Shown here piece after piece: positions 43,642-51,648 of a stretch of DNA of 64,000 nucleotides. This stretch comes from Kineococcus rubinsiae (GTDB taxonomy: Bacteria > Actinomycetota > Actinomycetes > Actinomycetales > Kineococcaceae): NCBI RefSeq assembly GCF_011839805.1, contig NZ_VWPY01000006.1, positions 87,233-151,232 on the forward strand. Reading direction: 5' to 3'. Under the pieces are notes generated by a model, which saw only the letters and a list, made by a program, of their open reading frames with translations, was not told the origin of the DNA and did no database searches. Made by a program: the position numbers and the translations under genes. The number at the start of each line of letters is the position of its first letter. Within the stretch, counting starts at the first letter, position 1.

Positions 43642-43914
43642 ATGGCCATCACCGTCACCGAAGCCCGCGCCCGCCTGTTCCCGCTCATCGAGCAGGTCAA
43701 CGACGACCAGGCTGCCGTGGAGATCACCTCGAAGAAGGGGACGGCCTACCTCGTTTCCGAGGATGAGTACCTGTCCCTGCGCGAGACCGTCTACCTGCTG
43801 CGCTCCCCGCGCAACGCGGAGCGTCTGCGCGAGAGCCTCGCTGAGGCCCGCAGCGGGGGAGCGCAGCCGCGCGACCTCGTCGAGCCTGGGGCCGCCCCAC
43901 CCGCTGAGGCGTGA
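43642..43914 (+). CDS. yefM: YefM-family antitoxin
   Basis: This 90-residue antitoxin of the Phd/YefM family has the N-terminal DNA-binding fold AITVTEARARLFPLIEQVNDDQAAVEITSKKGTAYLVSEDEY. The toxin-binding helix LRETVYLLRSPRNAERLRESLAEARSG follows, then a disordered tail. ATG at 43642 follows a GGAGGGG site. It overlaps the toxin gene by 4 bp (GTGA at 43911), the usual order and coupling for yefM-yoeB. It probably represses its own operon through the TGTACA-containing site upstream. Confidence 0.93.
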   Translation: MAITVTEARARLFPLIEQVNDDQAAVEITSKKGTAYLVSEDEYLSLRETVYLLRSPRNAERLRESLAEARSGGAQPRDLVEPGAAPPAEA

Positions 43915-44162
43915 AGGTCGCATGTACCTCCCATGGCTGGGAGGACTACTGCAGTTGGAACGCCGACCGCAAGACGCTGCAGAAGATCAACCGCATGATC
44001 GAGGAGGCGTGGCGCGACGCTGGCCAAGGCATTGGCAAGCCCGAGCGACTGTCTGGTGATCTGGCTGGGTTGTTGTCACGACGAATCACTGATGAGCACC
44101 GCCTTGTGTACGAGGTCGTTGACGGCGCCGTGGTCGTCCATCAGGCCCGCTGCTACTACTAA
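43911..44162 (+). CDS. yoeB: YoeB/Txe-family mRNA interferase toxin
   Basis: This 83-residue ribosome-dependent RNase toxin matches YoeB over its length, including GIGKPERLSGDLAGLLSRRITDEHRLVYEV. The counterparts of E. coli Glu46 (in GKPE) and Arg65 (in EHRLVY) are present. The C-terminus, which ends CRYHY in E. coli YoeB with catalytic His83 and Tyr84, ends ARCYY here, so the His position is Tyr. Activity may be reduced. GTG at 43911 overlaps yefM. No further gene is coupled downstream. Confidence 0.92.
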   Translation: MKVACTSHGWEDYCSWNADRKTLQKINRMIEEAWRDAGQGIGKPERLSGDLAGLLSRRITDEHRLVYEVVDGAVVVHQARCYY

Positions 44163-44501
44163 CGGCCCGCAGGCCCGACCTAGGGTCCGTGCGGTGCTGT
44201 GAGGACCCTTTTTACGCTGTCAAGGCGGGCAAGCTACGCCCGCGAGCCACTGGTCCGCGGTTCGCTTCACCCGCCCTCCGCGCGGCCTGCGGCCGCGCAC
44301 CGCGCGCAGCCGTTGCCAGTACCCGTCACTGCAGAAGGCAACTCAGGCAAGTTCGGTGGTACCACGGGCTCCCGCCCCTAGATCCCGACTGCTCTGCACT
44401 AATGCGCGGGCAAGCTGGCCATAGTTGACCTGCTAGTGCGTATTTGCGCAGCGCGGCGTAGGGGAGGCGTGATTTCAAGGCGCAGCGATCTCGTCGCCTA
44501 C
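44163..44501. other. 339-bp region between yoeB and the SIR2 gene
   Basis: No credible gene was found in this stretch, where the yoeB and SIR2 genes converge. It contains a hairpin GCGGGC/GCCCGC at 44225-44243 preceded by a run of six Ts, and an Arg-rich low-complexity frame that looks non-coding. Base composition shifts from GC-rich on the left to lower GC on the right, which may mark a junction between two cargo segments. Confidence 0.5.
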
Positions 44502-46118
44502 CTATCCCTCGGTTGGGTCGAAGGCTTCGAAATCAAAATCCGTCGGGTCCGGCAGTGTGGCCCTTCTTTCTTCGATCTCAACCTTGATCATGTCCAGTGA
44601 AGGGGCTTCTTTCGAAGATGACAGGTTGAGTATCGACGGGTACATCTCCCCTGCGCGGCTCAGCAACAACTGGGCGCGCTCAACGACCGCCTCATCAATC
44701 GTCGCCATGAGCTGCCTGTTTGCTAGGCGATTAGCCAATTCGGCGGCGTAAGCGATGTCGTCGTCCGCATGTCCCGACTCGTTGAATCCTATCTCCGACG
44801 CAAACTTGGTCAAGATAGCGTCATGTTCTTCTTTCTCAACGACGCCTGACCAAACAGCCTCCCAATCGAGGTCCTGACAGGAAGCGAGCTCTCGTCTGAG
44901 TTGGTTAAAGTTGGCTTGAGGCAGGTCGTGTATGTTGAGTAGCCGTCGGATGACAACGGAAGTCAACTCTGTCGATGGCCCACTCGCTTGTACCGTCAAT
45001 ATGAGCTTTAGGACGAGTTCCCAAGGGAGGCCGGGAAGCCTGAGAGCTCTGGGCGCCAAGGCCTTGACTCTTTTTTCGAGCTGCTCAGGGATGACCCTTT
45101 CGTAAATCATCGCGAGTGGGCGCCAGTGTGCCCCGAAGTAGTCGACTCGATCTCGTCCCTCGAAGGCGTCGCATGTTGCCTCGCCCTGCTCGATGAGCTG
45201 CGGGCTCACGAAAAGCTGATTGAGGCTCCCCGGAATAGTTTGAAACTCCTTGCTTGCCCGTGTCGCAAGTTGACCTAAGAAGGCGCCAAGAGTCCGGATT
45301 CGCGGTGAACTTCTTCGTAACGCGCGACTATATGGGTCGGACAAGCGGGCAGCATCATCAGGATCTAATACGAGAGTTTTAAGCCCGACCGCCTCGTATA
45401 GCTCTTCCAGTACGGGATTTGATTCAAGACGCACAATATAAGATTGGCGTCGGTCGGCCTGTGGGATATCGGTCATCATTTGATTCAACTTGAACCAGAT
45501 GATGCGAATATTGATATCACGGAAACTGTACCCCATGAATAGAACTGACCGCCCAAGAAGGTCGGCGCGGAACTTCACGTCCATTGCCGACTCAAAATCG
45601 AGCCTTCTGAAGTACGAAGACTCAGTCAACACGAGGGTCTCTTCGTGACGAAGATCGCCGTGATATTTGACAACCTGAGTGGCTTGTTGCCCGGCCGCGG
45701 CGACGTCTCGACCAAGAGCGACTACATTTACTGGGAGACTAAGGCGTCTGTAGGTGGATTCGATTAGATCGTCGTAATTGGTGGTATATATCTGTGGTGC
45801 ACCGAGGTTTGCAAGTTCGACATGCGCCGAAGATGCAATGGGGTCAGCTTCAGCTGGCAGGCCGCGCTCAATAACGTGACGTAGAGGGCCGATCCTTTTG
45901 TCGGACTTTAAGTACAAGTATTCAGCCATTTGCAAGTTATCGCCATTTGTGAGTTCGTTCAGTTCGTCGAAAGATACTGAACCCTCAGTCTGCTCGGCCA
46001 GTTTCCGGAGTAGTTGACTCCAATCAGGTAATCCGACTGACGCGGAAAATCCCGCACCCACAAATGGAATAACCCGCCGCTCTGCGATCGCGGCAATCAA
46101 ATCATCTGGAATGTCCAC
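44502..46118 (-). CDS. SIR2-domain protein, candidate anti-phage NADase
   Basis: This 538-residue protein has an N-terminal SIR2-like domain (about 1-270). NAD-site motifs are GAGFSASVG (21-29), TTNYDDLIE with Asn114, the catalytic-position His153 in KYHGDL, and GYSFRDINIR (196-205). These match the SIR2_2-type domains of bacterial defence proteins that deplete NAD+ on phage infection. The C-terminal half (about 290-538) is mostly helical and matches nothing I recognise; it may be the sensor. GTG at 46118 follows GAGGGGGAG. Base composition is much lower in GC than the flanks. It is alone: no Argonaute, HerA-like, TIR or Avs-type partner is near. Confidence 0.85.
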   Translation of the reverse strand: MDIPDDLIAAIAERRVIPFVGAGFSASVGLPDWSQLLRKLAEQTEGSVSFDELNELTNGDNLQMAEYLYLKSDKRIGPLRHVIERGLPAEADPIASSAHVELANLGAPQIYTTNYDDLIESTYRRLSLPVNVVALGRDVAAAGQQATQVVKYHGDLRHEETLVLTESSYFRRLDFESAMDVKFRADLLGRSVLFMGYSFRDINIRIIWFKLNQMMTDIPQADRRQSYIVRLESNPVLEELYEAVGLKTLVLDPDDAARLSDPYSRALRRSSPRIRTLGAFLGQLATRASKEFQTIPGSLNQLFVSPQLIEQGEATCDAFEGRDRVDYFGAHWRPLAMIYERVIPEQLEKRVKALAPRALRLPGLPWELVLKLILTVQASGPSTELTSVVIRRLLNIHDLPQANFNQLRRELASCQDLDWEAVWSGVVEKEEHDAILTKFASEIGFNESGHADDDIAYAAELANRLANRQLMATIDEAVVERAQLLLSRAGEMYPSILNLSSSKEAPSLDMIKVEIEERRATLPDPTDFDFEAFDPTEG

Positions 46119-46133
46119 AGCTCCCCCTCGGTA

Positions 46134-46149
46134 ACAGTGTCGACACTGT
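46134..46149. promoter_or_regulatory. 16-bp palindrome before the SIR2 gene
   Basis: ACAGTGTC/GACACTGT is a perfect 16-bp dyad located 16 bp upstream of the SIR2 start codon, just before its ribosome-binding site. Its right flank contains CACTGTAC (46144-46151), the same 8-mer that forms part of the YefM operator at 43621-43628. It is a likely repressor site. Confidence 0.55.
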
Positions 46150-46380
46150 ACGTGACCGCGGAGAGTTGCGCTGGGTGTCCTGAAAAGCAGGTGTTGGTGT
46201 CCAGCCGATGGCTCGGCATGACGCACTCCCACCGCCATGTGTCGGGGTGTGGGAGGTCCAGTTGGGGCTGTCGGGTGCGTGTCTATGTGAGTGACACTCA
46301 GCTTGGATGAGCGAGAACCGATAAAAGCGTCGTCGGAGGTAACAGCAGGGAACACGGAAGTGCCGTCTTGCTCCTGCAAA
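46150..46380. other. Right end of the island without a gene
   Basis: These 231 bp lie between the SIR2 promoter palindrome and the right attachment repeat. I see no coding frame with a plausible start. They should contain the SIR2 promoter and may hold integrase-binding arm sites, but no clear repeat set was found. Confidence 0.5.
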
Positions 46381-46429
46381 GTTCGGGACGAAGCGGCCGC
46401 AGGTTCAAATCCTGTCACCCCGACCAGCA
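46381..46429 (+). repeat. Right attachment-site repeat (attR), tRNA-Pro 3' remnant
   Basis: This copy begins at the anticodon loop and runs through the CCA, 48 of 49 bases identical to 43439-43487. The 5' half of the tRNA is absent, so it is not a functional tRNA. It is followed by a perfect terminator hairpin. Confidence 0.85.
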
Positions 46430-46441
46430 GATGAGCAGGTC

Positions 46442-46477
46442 AAAGGCCCGGAACCGCGAGAGCGGGGCCGGGCCTTT
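46442..46477 (+). terminator. tRNA terminator hairpin, right copy
   Basis: AAAGGCCCGG at 46442-46451 pairs perfectly over 10 bp with CCGGGCCTTT at 46468-46477. Its T-tail makes it the more canonical of the two copies, so it may be the original chromosomal terminator of tRNA-Pro, with the left copy brought by the element. Confidence 0.7.
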
Positions 46478-46565
46478 GCCGTGTGCGGGCCCCGCGGTGC
46501 TGCGAGCCGGGGTGCCCGTCGGCGCTCGCGTTGTGGACCGGGCGAGGCTGACGTCTGATGAGCCC

Positions 46566-47774
46566 ATGGCAGTCACCCTGCGGTCGATCGAGATCGCCGT
46601 CCCACCCACCGTCCTCGTCCAGGACCAGCTGCGCGACCTCTTCGTCGCCCAGCCCGGCCTGGGCCGGCTCGGGGCGCGGCTGGCGGCCGCGGCCTTCAAC
46701 GCCTCGGGGATCGAACGTCGCCACACCGTGCTCGCGGAGCTCGCCCCCGGGGCCTCCACCGGGCCAACGGCCTTCTTCGACCCCGCCACCGGCCTGCTGC
46801 TCGACCCGGCCACCGGGGTGCGCAACGCCGTCTACGCCCGGGAGGCCGACGAGCTGTTCGTCCGCGCGGCGGGCGCCGCCCTCGCCGGGTGCGCGGAGCT
46901 CGGCGCCGGGGACGTCACCCACGTCGTCACCGCCTCCTGCACGGGCTTCTACTCGCCCGGGCCGGACTACCGGATCGTGCGCGCCCTCGGCCTGTCGCCG
47001 TCCGTGCAGCGCACCCACGTCGGCTTCATGGGCTGCTACGCCGCCTTCCCCGCGCTGCGGCAGGCCACCGCGATCTGCCGCGCCGACCCCGACGCCGTCG
47101 TCCTCGTGGCCGCCGCCGAGCTGTGCTCGCTGCACGTGCGCGTGCGCGACGACCAGGACACCGTCGTGGGGGCCTCGCTGTTCGCCGACGGCGCGGCCGC
47201 CGCAGTGGTCACCGGCCGCGACCTCGGGGACGCGCCGGCGCTGCAGCTGGACGACTTCGCCAGCGTCCTGACCCCGGTGGGCGAGGACGCGATGGCCTGG
47301 AGCATCGGCGACAACGGCTTCGAGATGGTCCTCGGCTCCTACGTCCCGCACATCATCGACGAGCACGTCGAGTCCGCCCTGGCCCCGCTGCTGGGCCGCG
47401 ACGCCGCGCTGCGCGACGCCGCCCACCGCGACGTCGAGCACTGGGCCGTCCACCCCGGCGGGCGCAGCATCCTCGACAAGGTCGAGACGACGCTGGGGCT
47501 GTCGGCCGAGCAGATGCGCCCCTCGCGGGAGGTGCTGCGCGACTTCGGCAACATGAGCAGCGCCACCGTCCTGTTCGTCCTGCGCGACGTCCTGGCGCGC
47601 TCCGCAACGGGGGAGCGGGTCTGCGCCATGGCGTTCGGGCCCGGCCTGACCGTGGAGTCGGGGCTGTTCACCCGGGTCGGAGTCCCGGTCGCCGACAGCG
47701 CCGCGGTGCTCGCGAGCGGCGACGAGACGGTGCTGGCGGCGAGGTCGCGGACCGCGCTGCTGGGCGCCCGGTGA
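46566..47774 (+). CDS. Type III polyketide synthase
   Basis: This 402-residue chalcone-synthase-like enzyme condenses acyl and malonyl-CoA units into resorcinols or pyrones. The catalytic triad is Cys157 (GFMGCYAAF), His296 (AVHPGG) and Asn329 (GNMSSAT). It is most like the long-chain alkylresorcinol/alkylpyrone-forming group (SrsA, ArsB type). ATG at 46566. The stop overlaps the methyltransferase start, and an FAD monooxygenase follows. The operon resembles srsABC of Streptomyces griseus, which makes phenolic lipids and quinones. It begins about 90 bp after the island's right terminator. Confidence 0.93.
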   Translation: MAVTLRSIEIAVPPTVLVQDQLRDLFVAQPGLGRLGARLAAAAFNASGIERRHTVLAELAPGASTGPTAFFDPATGLLLDPATGVRNAVYAREADELFVRAAGAALAGCAELGAGDVTHVVTASCTGFYSPGPDYRIVRALGLSPSVQRTHVGFMGCYAAFPALRQATAICRADPDAVVLVAAAELCSLHVRVRDDQDTVVGASLFADGAAAAVVTGRDLGDAPALQLDDFASVLTPVGEDAMAWSIGDNGFEMVLGSYVPHIIDEHVESALAPLLGRDAALRDAAHRDVEHWAVHPGGRSILDKVETTLGLSAEQMRPSREVLRDFGNMSSATVLFVLRDVLARSATGERVCAMAFGPGLTVESGLFTRVGVPVADSAAVLASGDETVLAARSRTALLGAR

Positions 47775-48502
47775 GGGTGCCCGACCTCACGACGCGCGAC
47801 CGCACGGCCGTCGAGCTCATGGACGACCCGGACTGCGACCTGCTGGCGCTGGAACGCACCTACGCGCAGTTCCGCGCCGTGAACGCGGTCGTCGCCGGCT
47901 GGCAGCTCACCTACCGCCGGTACGTGCGGCCGCTGCTGCACGCGGACCGCACCGCGACGATCCTCGACGTCGGCTGCGGCGGCGGGGACCTGGCCCGGGC
48001 GCTGGCCCGGTGGGCGCAGCGCGACGGTCGCCGCGCACAGGTCACCGGCATCGACCCCGACCCGCGTGCGCACGCCTGGGCGGCGCGGCAGCCGCCGGTG
48101 CCGGGCGTGTCCTTCCGGTGCGCGCACAGCAGCGACCTCGTCGCCGAGGGCCGTCCCTTCGACGTCGTCGTCTCCAACCACGTCCTGCACCACCTCGACC
48201 AGCACGAGCTGGACACGCTGCTCCACGACTCCCGCGCTCTGGCCCGGGTGCGCGTCGCGCACAGCGACATCGCCCGCGGCGCGTGGGCCTACCGGCTGTT
48301 CTCGGTGGGAACGCGTCCGCTGGCGTCCGAGTCGTTCATCCGCGAGGACGGGCTGACCTCGATCCGGCGCAGCTACACCCCCGCCGAGCTGGCGGCCGCG
48401 GCCGGACCGGGCTGGCGCGTCGCGCAGCCGTGGCCGGCCCGCAACCTCCTGCTCGACGACGGTCTCCCCGACGACAGTCTTCTCGACGACGGGACGCGCT
48501 GA
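47771..48502 (+). CDS. Class I SAM-dependent methyltransferase
   Basis: This 243-residue methyltransferase has motif I ILDVGCGGGDLARAL and the acidic GIDPDPRAHAW that binds the SAM ribose. The later DVVVSNHVLHHLDQHEL (motif IV) is also present. It probably O- or C-methylates the polyketide phenol made by the neighbouring PKS. It differs in type from SrsB, which is an ICMT-like membrane enzyme, so it replaces rather than matches that step. GTG at 47771 overlaps the PKS stop (GTGA). The C-terminal tail repeats the unit LDDGLPDDSLLDDG. Confidence 0.88.
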   Translation: MRVPDLTTRDRTAVELMDDPDCDLLALERTYAQFRAVNAVVAGWQLTYRRYVRPLLHADRTATILDVGCGGGDLARALARWAQRDGRRAQVTGIDPDPRAHAWAARQPPVPGVSFRCAHSSDLVAEGRPFDVVVSNHVLHHLDQHELDTLLHDSRALARVRVAHSDIARGAWAYRLFSVGTRPLASESFIREDGLTSIRRSYTPAELAAAAGPGWRVAQPWPARNLLLDDGLPDDSLLDDGTR

Positions 48503-48503
48503 C

Positions 48504-49766
48504 GTGCCGTCCTGCGAGGTGCTCGTCGTCGGCGGCGGGCCCACGGGGCTCTACCTCGGTGCGCTGCTGGCCCGCCACGGCGTCGACGTCGCCGTCCTGG
48601 AGCGCCGGGCCGAGCCCAGCAGCCACTCGCGGGCCATCGGGTTGCACCCGCCCGCGCTCGAGACGCTCGACGAGCTGGACGTGCGCGAGGAGGTGGTGGC
48701 GGCCGGTGCGCGGGTGCACACCGGCGAGGCGCGCAGCCGGGGCCGCCTGCTCGGCTCCCTGACCTTCGAGCGGGCCTGGCCGCAGAACCCCTTCGTGCTG
48801 ACGCTGCCGCAGCAGCGCACCGAGGCGGTCCTCGAGCGGCGCCTCGCCGAGCTCGCCCCCGGCGCGCTGCGGCGGGGCCGGGAGGTGCTCGAGGTGCACG
48901 ACACCGGTCCCGGGCCGGTGCGCGTCCTGGTGCGGGACACCGCGCCGGCCGGGGCCGAGGAGACCTGGACCGCGCGGGTCGTCGTCGCAGCCGGCGGCGC
49001 GCACGCGGACACCGGCGAGCCGGCCGGCACCACCGGACGGGTGCGGACGTACCCGGACACCTACCTCATGGGCGACGTCACCGATGCGACCGGCGACCCC
49101 GGGACCGCGGCGATCCACCTCGAACCCGAGGGCGTCGTGGAGTCGTTCCCCCTGCCCGGCGGGGTGCGCCGCTGGGTCGTCCACACCGGGCGGTCGCCGG
49201 AGCAGTCACCCGGGCAGGAGCTGGCGCAGCGGCTGGCCGAGATCGTCGCGCGGCGCACCGGCGCGGTGCTCGACGTCGGCTCCACCTCGATGGTCAGCGC
49301 CTTCGCCGTCCGCTGCCGGCTCGCCGAGCGCACGGTCGCCGGGCGCCGGGTCGTCCTCGGGGACGCCGCGCACGAGATCAGCCCCATCGGCGGCCAGGGC
49401 ATGACGCTGGGCTGGCTGGACGCGCGCGAGCTGGTCCCGCTGCTCGTGCGGGAGCTGCGCGGCGGCGGCGGCCACGACCTGGCCGACGTGCCCGGGCTGA
49501 GGGCCTTCCAGCGACGGCGGCTCTCCGCGGCGCGCCGGGCGGCGTGGCAGGCGGGGGTCAACACGCGCCTCGGCCGGCCGGTGCCGGCGGTGGTGTGCGG
49601 AGCGCGCGACGGTCTTCTGCGGGCCGTGCTGGCGACGCCCGCGCGGCACGGGCTGGCGGGGGCCTTCTCGATGCGCTGGGCCGGTGCGGCGCAGCAGCCC
49701 GGGGGCGTTCAGGCGCACGGCCGCACCCTCGGCCCTGCGGTGCCGGCGACCGGTCGCGGTCGCTGA
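48504..49766 (+). CDS. FAD-dependent monooxygenase
   Basis: This 420-residue flavoprotein has the aromatic-hydroxylase fold. The ADP-binding motif is VLVVGGGPTGLYLGALLARHGVDVAVLERR. The second FAD motif is GRRVVLGDAAHEISPIGGQGMTLGWLDA, and RAIGLHPPALETLDELDV is also conserved. It probably hydroxylates the phenolic product of the type III PKS, giving a hydroquinone that oxidises to a quinone, as SrsC does. It lies 1 bp after the methyltransferase stop and starts with GTG. The C-terminus is more basic and less conserved. Confidence 0.9.
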   Translation: MPSCEVLVVGGGPTGLYLGALLARHGVDVAVLERRAEPSSHSRAIGLHPPALETLDELDVREEVVAAGARVHTGEARSRGRLLGSLTFERAWPQNPFVLTLPQQRTEAVLERRLAELAPGALRRGREVLEVHDTGPGPVRVLVRDTAPAGAEETWTARVVVAAGGAHADTGEPAGTTGRVRTYPDTYLMGDVTDATGDPGTAAIHLEPEGVVESFPLPGGVRRWVVHTGRSPEQSPGQELAQRLAEIVARRTGAVLDVGSTSMVSAFAVRCRLAERTVAGRRVVLGDAAHEISPIGGQGMTLGWLDARELVPLLVRELRGGGGHDLADVPGLRAFQRRRLSAARRAAWQAGVNTRLGRPVPAVVCGARDGLLRAVLATPARHGLAGAFSMRWAGAAQQPGGVQAHGRTLGPAVPATGRGR

Positions 49767-49842
49767 TCCCGTCCGCGCCGTCTCGGCCCCGCACCGACGC
49801 TGTCTCGGCGGCCCGAGGCGACGGAGATCGTGCCGCCGAGAG

Positions 49843-49871
49843 CTTCAGCTGAGTGCGCCGGAGGCCGACAC
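49843..49871 (+). promoter_or_regulatory. FliA/WhiG (sigma-28)-like promoter
   Basis: CTTCAGC at 49843-49849, a 14-bp spacer and GCCGACAC at 49864-49871 resemble the other three such promoters, although GCCGAC is weaker than GCCGAT. The -10 box ends 50 bp before the GTG of the third diguanylate cyclase. This supports that start over any upstream codon near 49853. Confidence 0.4.
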
Positions 49872-49921
49872 CCTCACCAGGCCGCGGTCCAGGCGGTCGG
49901 GCGGAGCGGGGGTGCGGTGGG

Positions 49922-51544
49922 GTGACGACGTCGCTCCTCGTCGCGGCGTTCGCCTCGTCCGTCGTGGCCTGCGCGCTGACGGCCGTGCTCGCGTGGCGCC
50001 GGCGCGCGCAGAACACCGCGGCGAAGGCCCTGGCCGCGGCGATGGCCGGGGTCGCGCTGTGGTCCGCGACAGGGATCTTCGCGCACCTGCCCGTGCCGTT
50101 CGTCCTGCAGCAGGACACCGCGGTCGTCAGCTTCGTCGGGATCTACCTGACCCTGACCGGCCTGTGGTGCCTGAGCCGGGCGGTGACCGACCGGAACTGG
50201 CACCTGCGCCTCACGGTCGCCCTGCGCCTGCTGGCCCCGCCCCTCGTGCTGCTGGGGCTGCTCTTCACTGACGACCGCCACCACCTGTTCTTCACCAGCG
50301 TCCGTGCGTCCGCCGACGGGGAGGAGCTCCTGGCCCAGGTCGGGCCGTTGTTCCACGTCCACCTCGCGTACTGCTACCTGGTGCTGGCCTGGGTGGTGCT
50401 CCGCCTCGTCGTCGCCTGGTGGGGCGCGGCGTCCGTGTTCCGCCACCAGCTGAGCCACCTGCTGATCGCCTGCTGCGTCCCGGTGCTGGGCAACACCGTC
50501 GTCCTCACCACGGCGCGCGGCGAGCACCCCGTGGACTACACACCTCTCTTCCTGGCCCTCGCCGGACTGGTGGCCGCGCGGGCGATCTTCCGGTTCGGGC
50601 TGCTGCGGCTGGTGCCGGTGGCGCGCGCCCAGGTCGTGGACGGCATCGAGGACGCCGTCGTGGTGCTCGACGTCGACGGCCGGGTCATCGACGTCAACCC
50701 GGCCGCGGTGGCCCTGCTGGCGCGCAGCGCTTCCGGCCGGGCCGGCGACGTGATCGGGTTCCCGGCGGCGCAGGTCCTCCCGCCCCAGCTGAGCGAACTG
50801 CTGGCCGGGGCGGCGCTGCGCGAACGCCTGGAGCTGACGGCCGGGGTGCACGTCGACGCCCGCGTCAGCGCCCTCCGCGACACCCGCGGCCGCGCGCTGG
50901 GGCAGGTGGTGGTCCTGCGCGACGTCAGCGAGCTGATCGAGCAGCGCGAGCTGGCGCAGCAGGCCAACGAGCGCCTCAGTGAACAGCTGGCCCTCACGCG
51001 GACCCTCCAGCAGCGCCTGGCCGAGGAGGCCGTGCGCGACGCCCCCACCGGCCTGCACAACCGCCGCCACCTCCTGCAGGCGCTCGGCGAGGCCGTCGAG
51101 AGCGCGCAGGTCACGGGCGAGCCGTTGAGCGTCGTCCTCATCGACGTCGACCACTTCAAGCTGGTCAACGACACCCACGGCCACCAGGGCGGGGACGCGG
51201 TCCTGCGCGCGGTCGCCGACCAGCTGCGGGACAGCTGCCGCGCCGGGGACACCCTCGCCCGCTACGGCGGGGAGGAGTTCGTCCTCGTCCTGCCCGCGAC
51301 CTCGCGGGCGGACGCGGTGCAGCGGGCCGAGGAGCTGCGCCGCCGGTGCGAAGAGGCCGTCGTCGACCTGCCCGTGCTGGCGGCGTCGCTGCGCGGAGAC
51401 GTGTCGATCTCGGTGACCTTCTCCGCCGGGGTGGCCACCTCGCCGGGGCACGGCACCGACGCGGACGCGCTGATCGCCGTCGCCGACCGGGCGCTCTACG
51501 CGGCGAAGGCCGCCGGCCGCAACCAGGTGGTCGCTGCACGCTGA
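49922..51544 (+). CDS. Membrane diguanylate cyclase: 7TM-PAS-GGEEF
   Basis: This 540-residue protein has seven membrane helices in about 1-225, like the 7TM sensor domain found in some histidine kinases. A PAS-like domain (about 240-345) and a coiled linker (LIEQRELAQQANERLSEQLALTRTLQQRL) follow. The cyclase domain has GGEEF at 449-453. An intact inhibitory site RAGD lies five residues before it, and VVLIDVDHFKLVNDTHGHQGGD binds substrate. It should make c-di-GMP. GTG at 49922 agrees with the promoter upstream. Confidence 0.9.
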   Translation: MTTSLLVAAFASSVVACALTAVLAWRRRAQNTAAKALAAAMAGVALWSATGIFAHLPVPFVLQQDTAVVSFVGIYLTLTGLWCLSRAVTDRNWHLRLTVALRLLAPPLVLLGLLFTDDRHHLFFTSVRASADGEELLAQVGPLFHVHLAYCYLVLAWVVLRLVVAWWGAASVFRHQLSHLLIACCVPVLGNTVVLTTARGEHPVDYTPLFLALAGLVAARAIFRFGLLRLVPVARAQVVDGIEDAVVVLDVDGRVIDVNPAAVALLARSASGRAGDVIGFPAAQVLPPQLSELLAGAALRERLELTAGVHVDARVSALRDTRGRALGQVVVLRDVSELIEQRELAQQANERLSEQLALTRTLQQRLAEEAVRDAPTGLHNRRHLLQALGEAVESAQVTGEPLSVVLIDVDHFKLVNDTHGHQGGDAVLRAVADQLRDSCRAGDTLARYGGEEFVLVLPATSRADAVQRAEELRRRCEEAVVDLPVLAASLRGDVSISVTFSAGVATSPGHGTDADALIAVADRALYAAKAAGRNQVVAAR

Positions 51545-51648
51545 CCGGGCACCGACGTGGAGCCCGTACGCTGCCGTCCGCCCCGCTGAGCGCGAGGTGG
51601 CGGCGCCGCAGAGGTGCCCGGCGGAACGACGAGAGGAACGGGACCACG

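Noticed and set aside
44502..46118. Assignment to Thoeris, SIR2-Argonaute, SIR2-HerA or Avs systems
   Set aside because: No TIR, Argonaute/APAZ, HerA-like ATPase or STAND ATPase gene or domain is present near the SIR2 gene; only the SIR2 domain itself is shared.
46119..46418. 100-codon N-terminal extension of the SIR2 gene
   Set aside because: It crosses the promoter palindrome and the attachment repeat and looks non-coding. GTG at 46118 has a strong ribosome-binding site and begins a normal SIR2 N-terminus.
46381..46429. A second tRNA-Pro gene
   Set aside because: Only the anticodon-to-CCA half is present; the acceptor 5' strand and D-arm are missing, so it is an attachment-site remnant.
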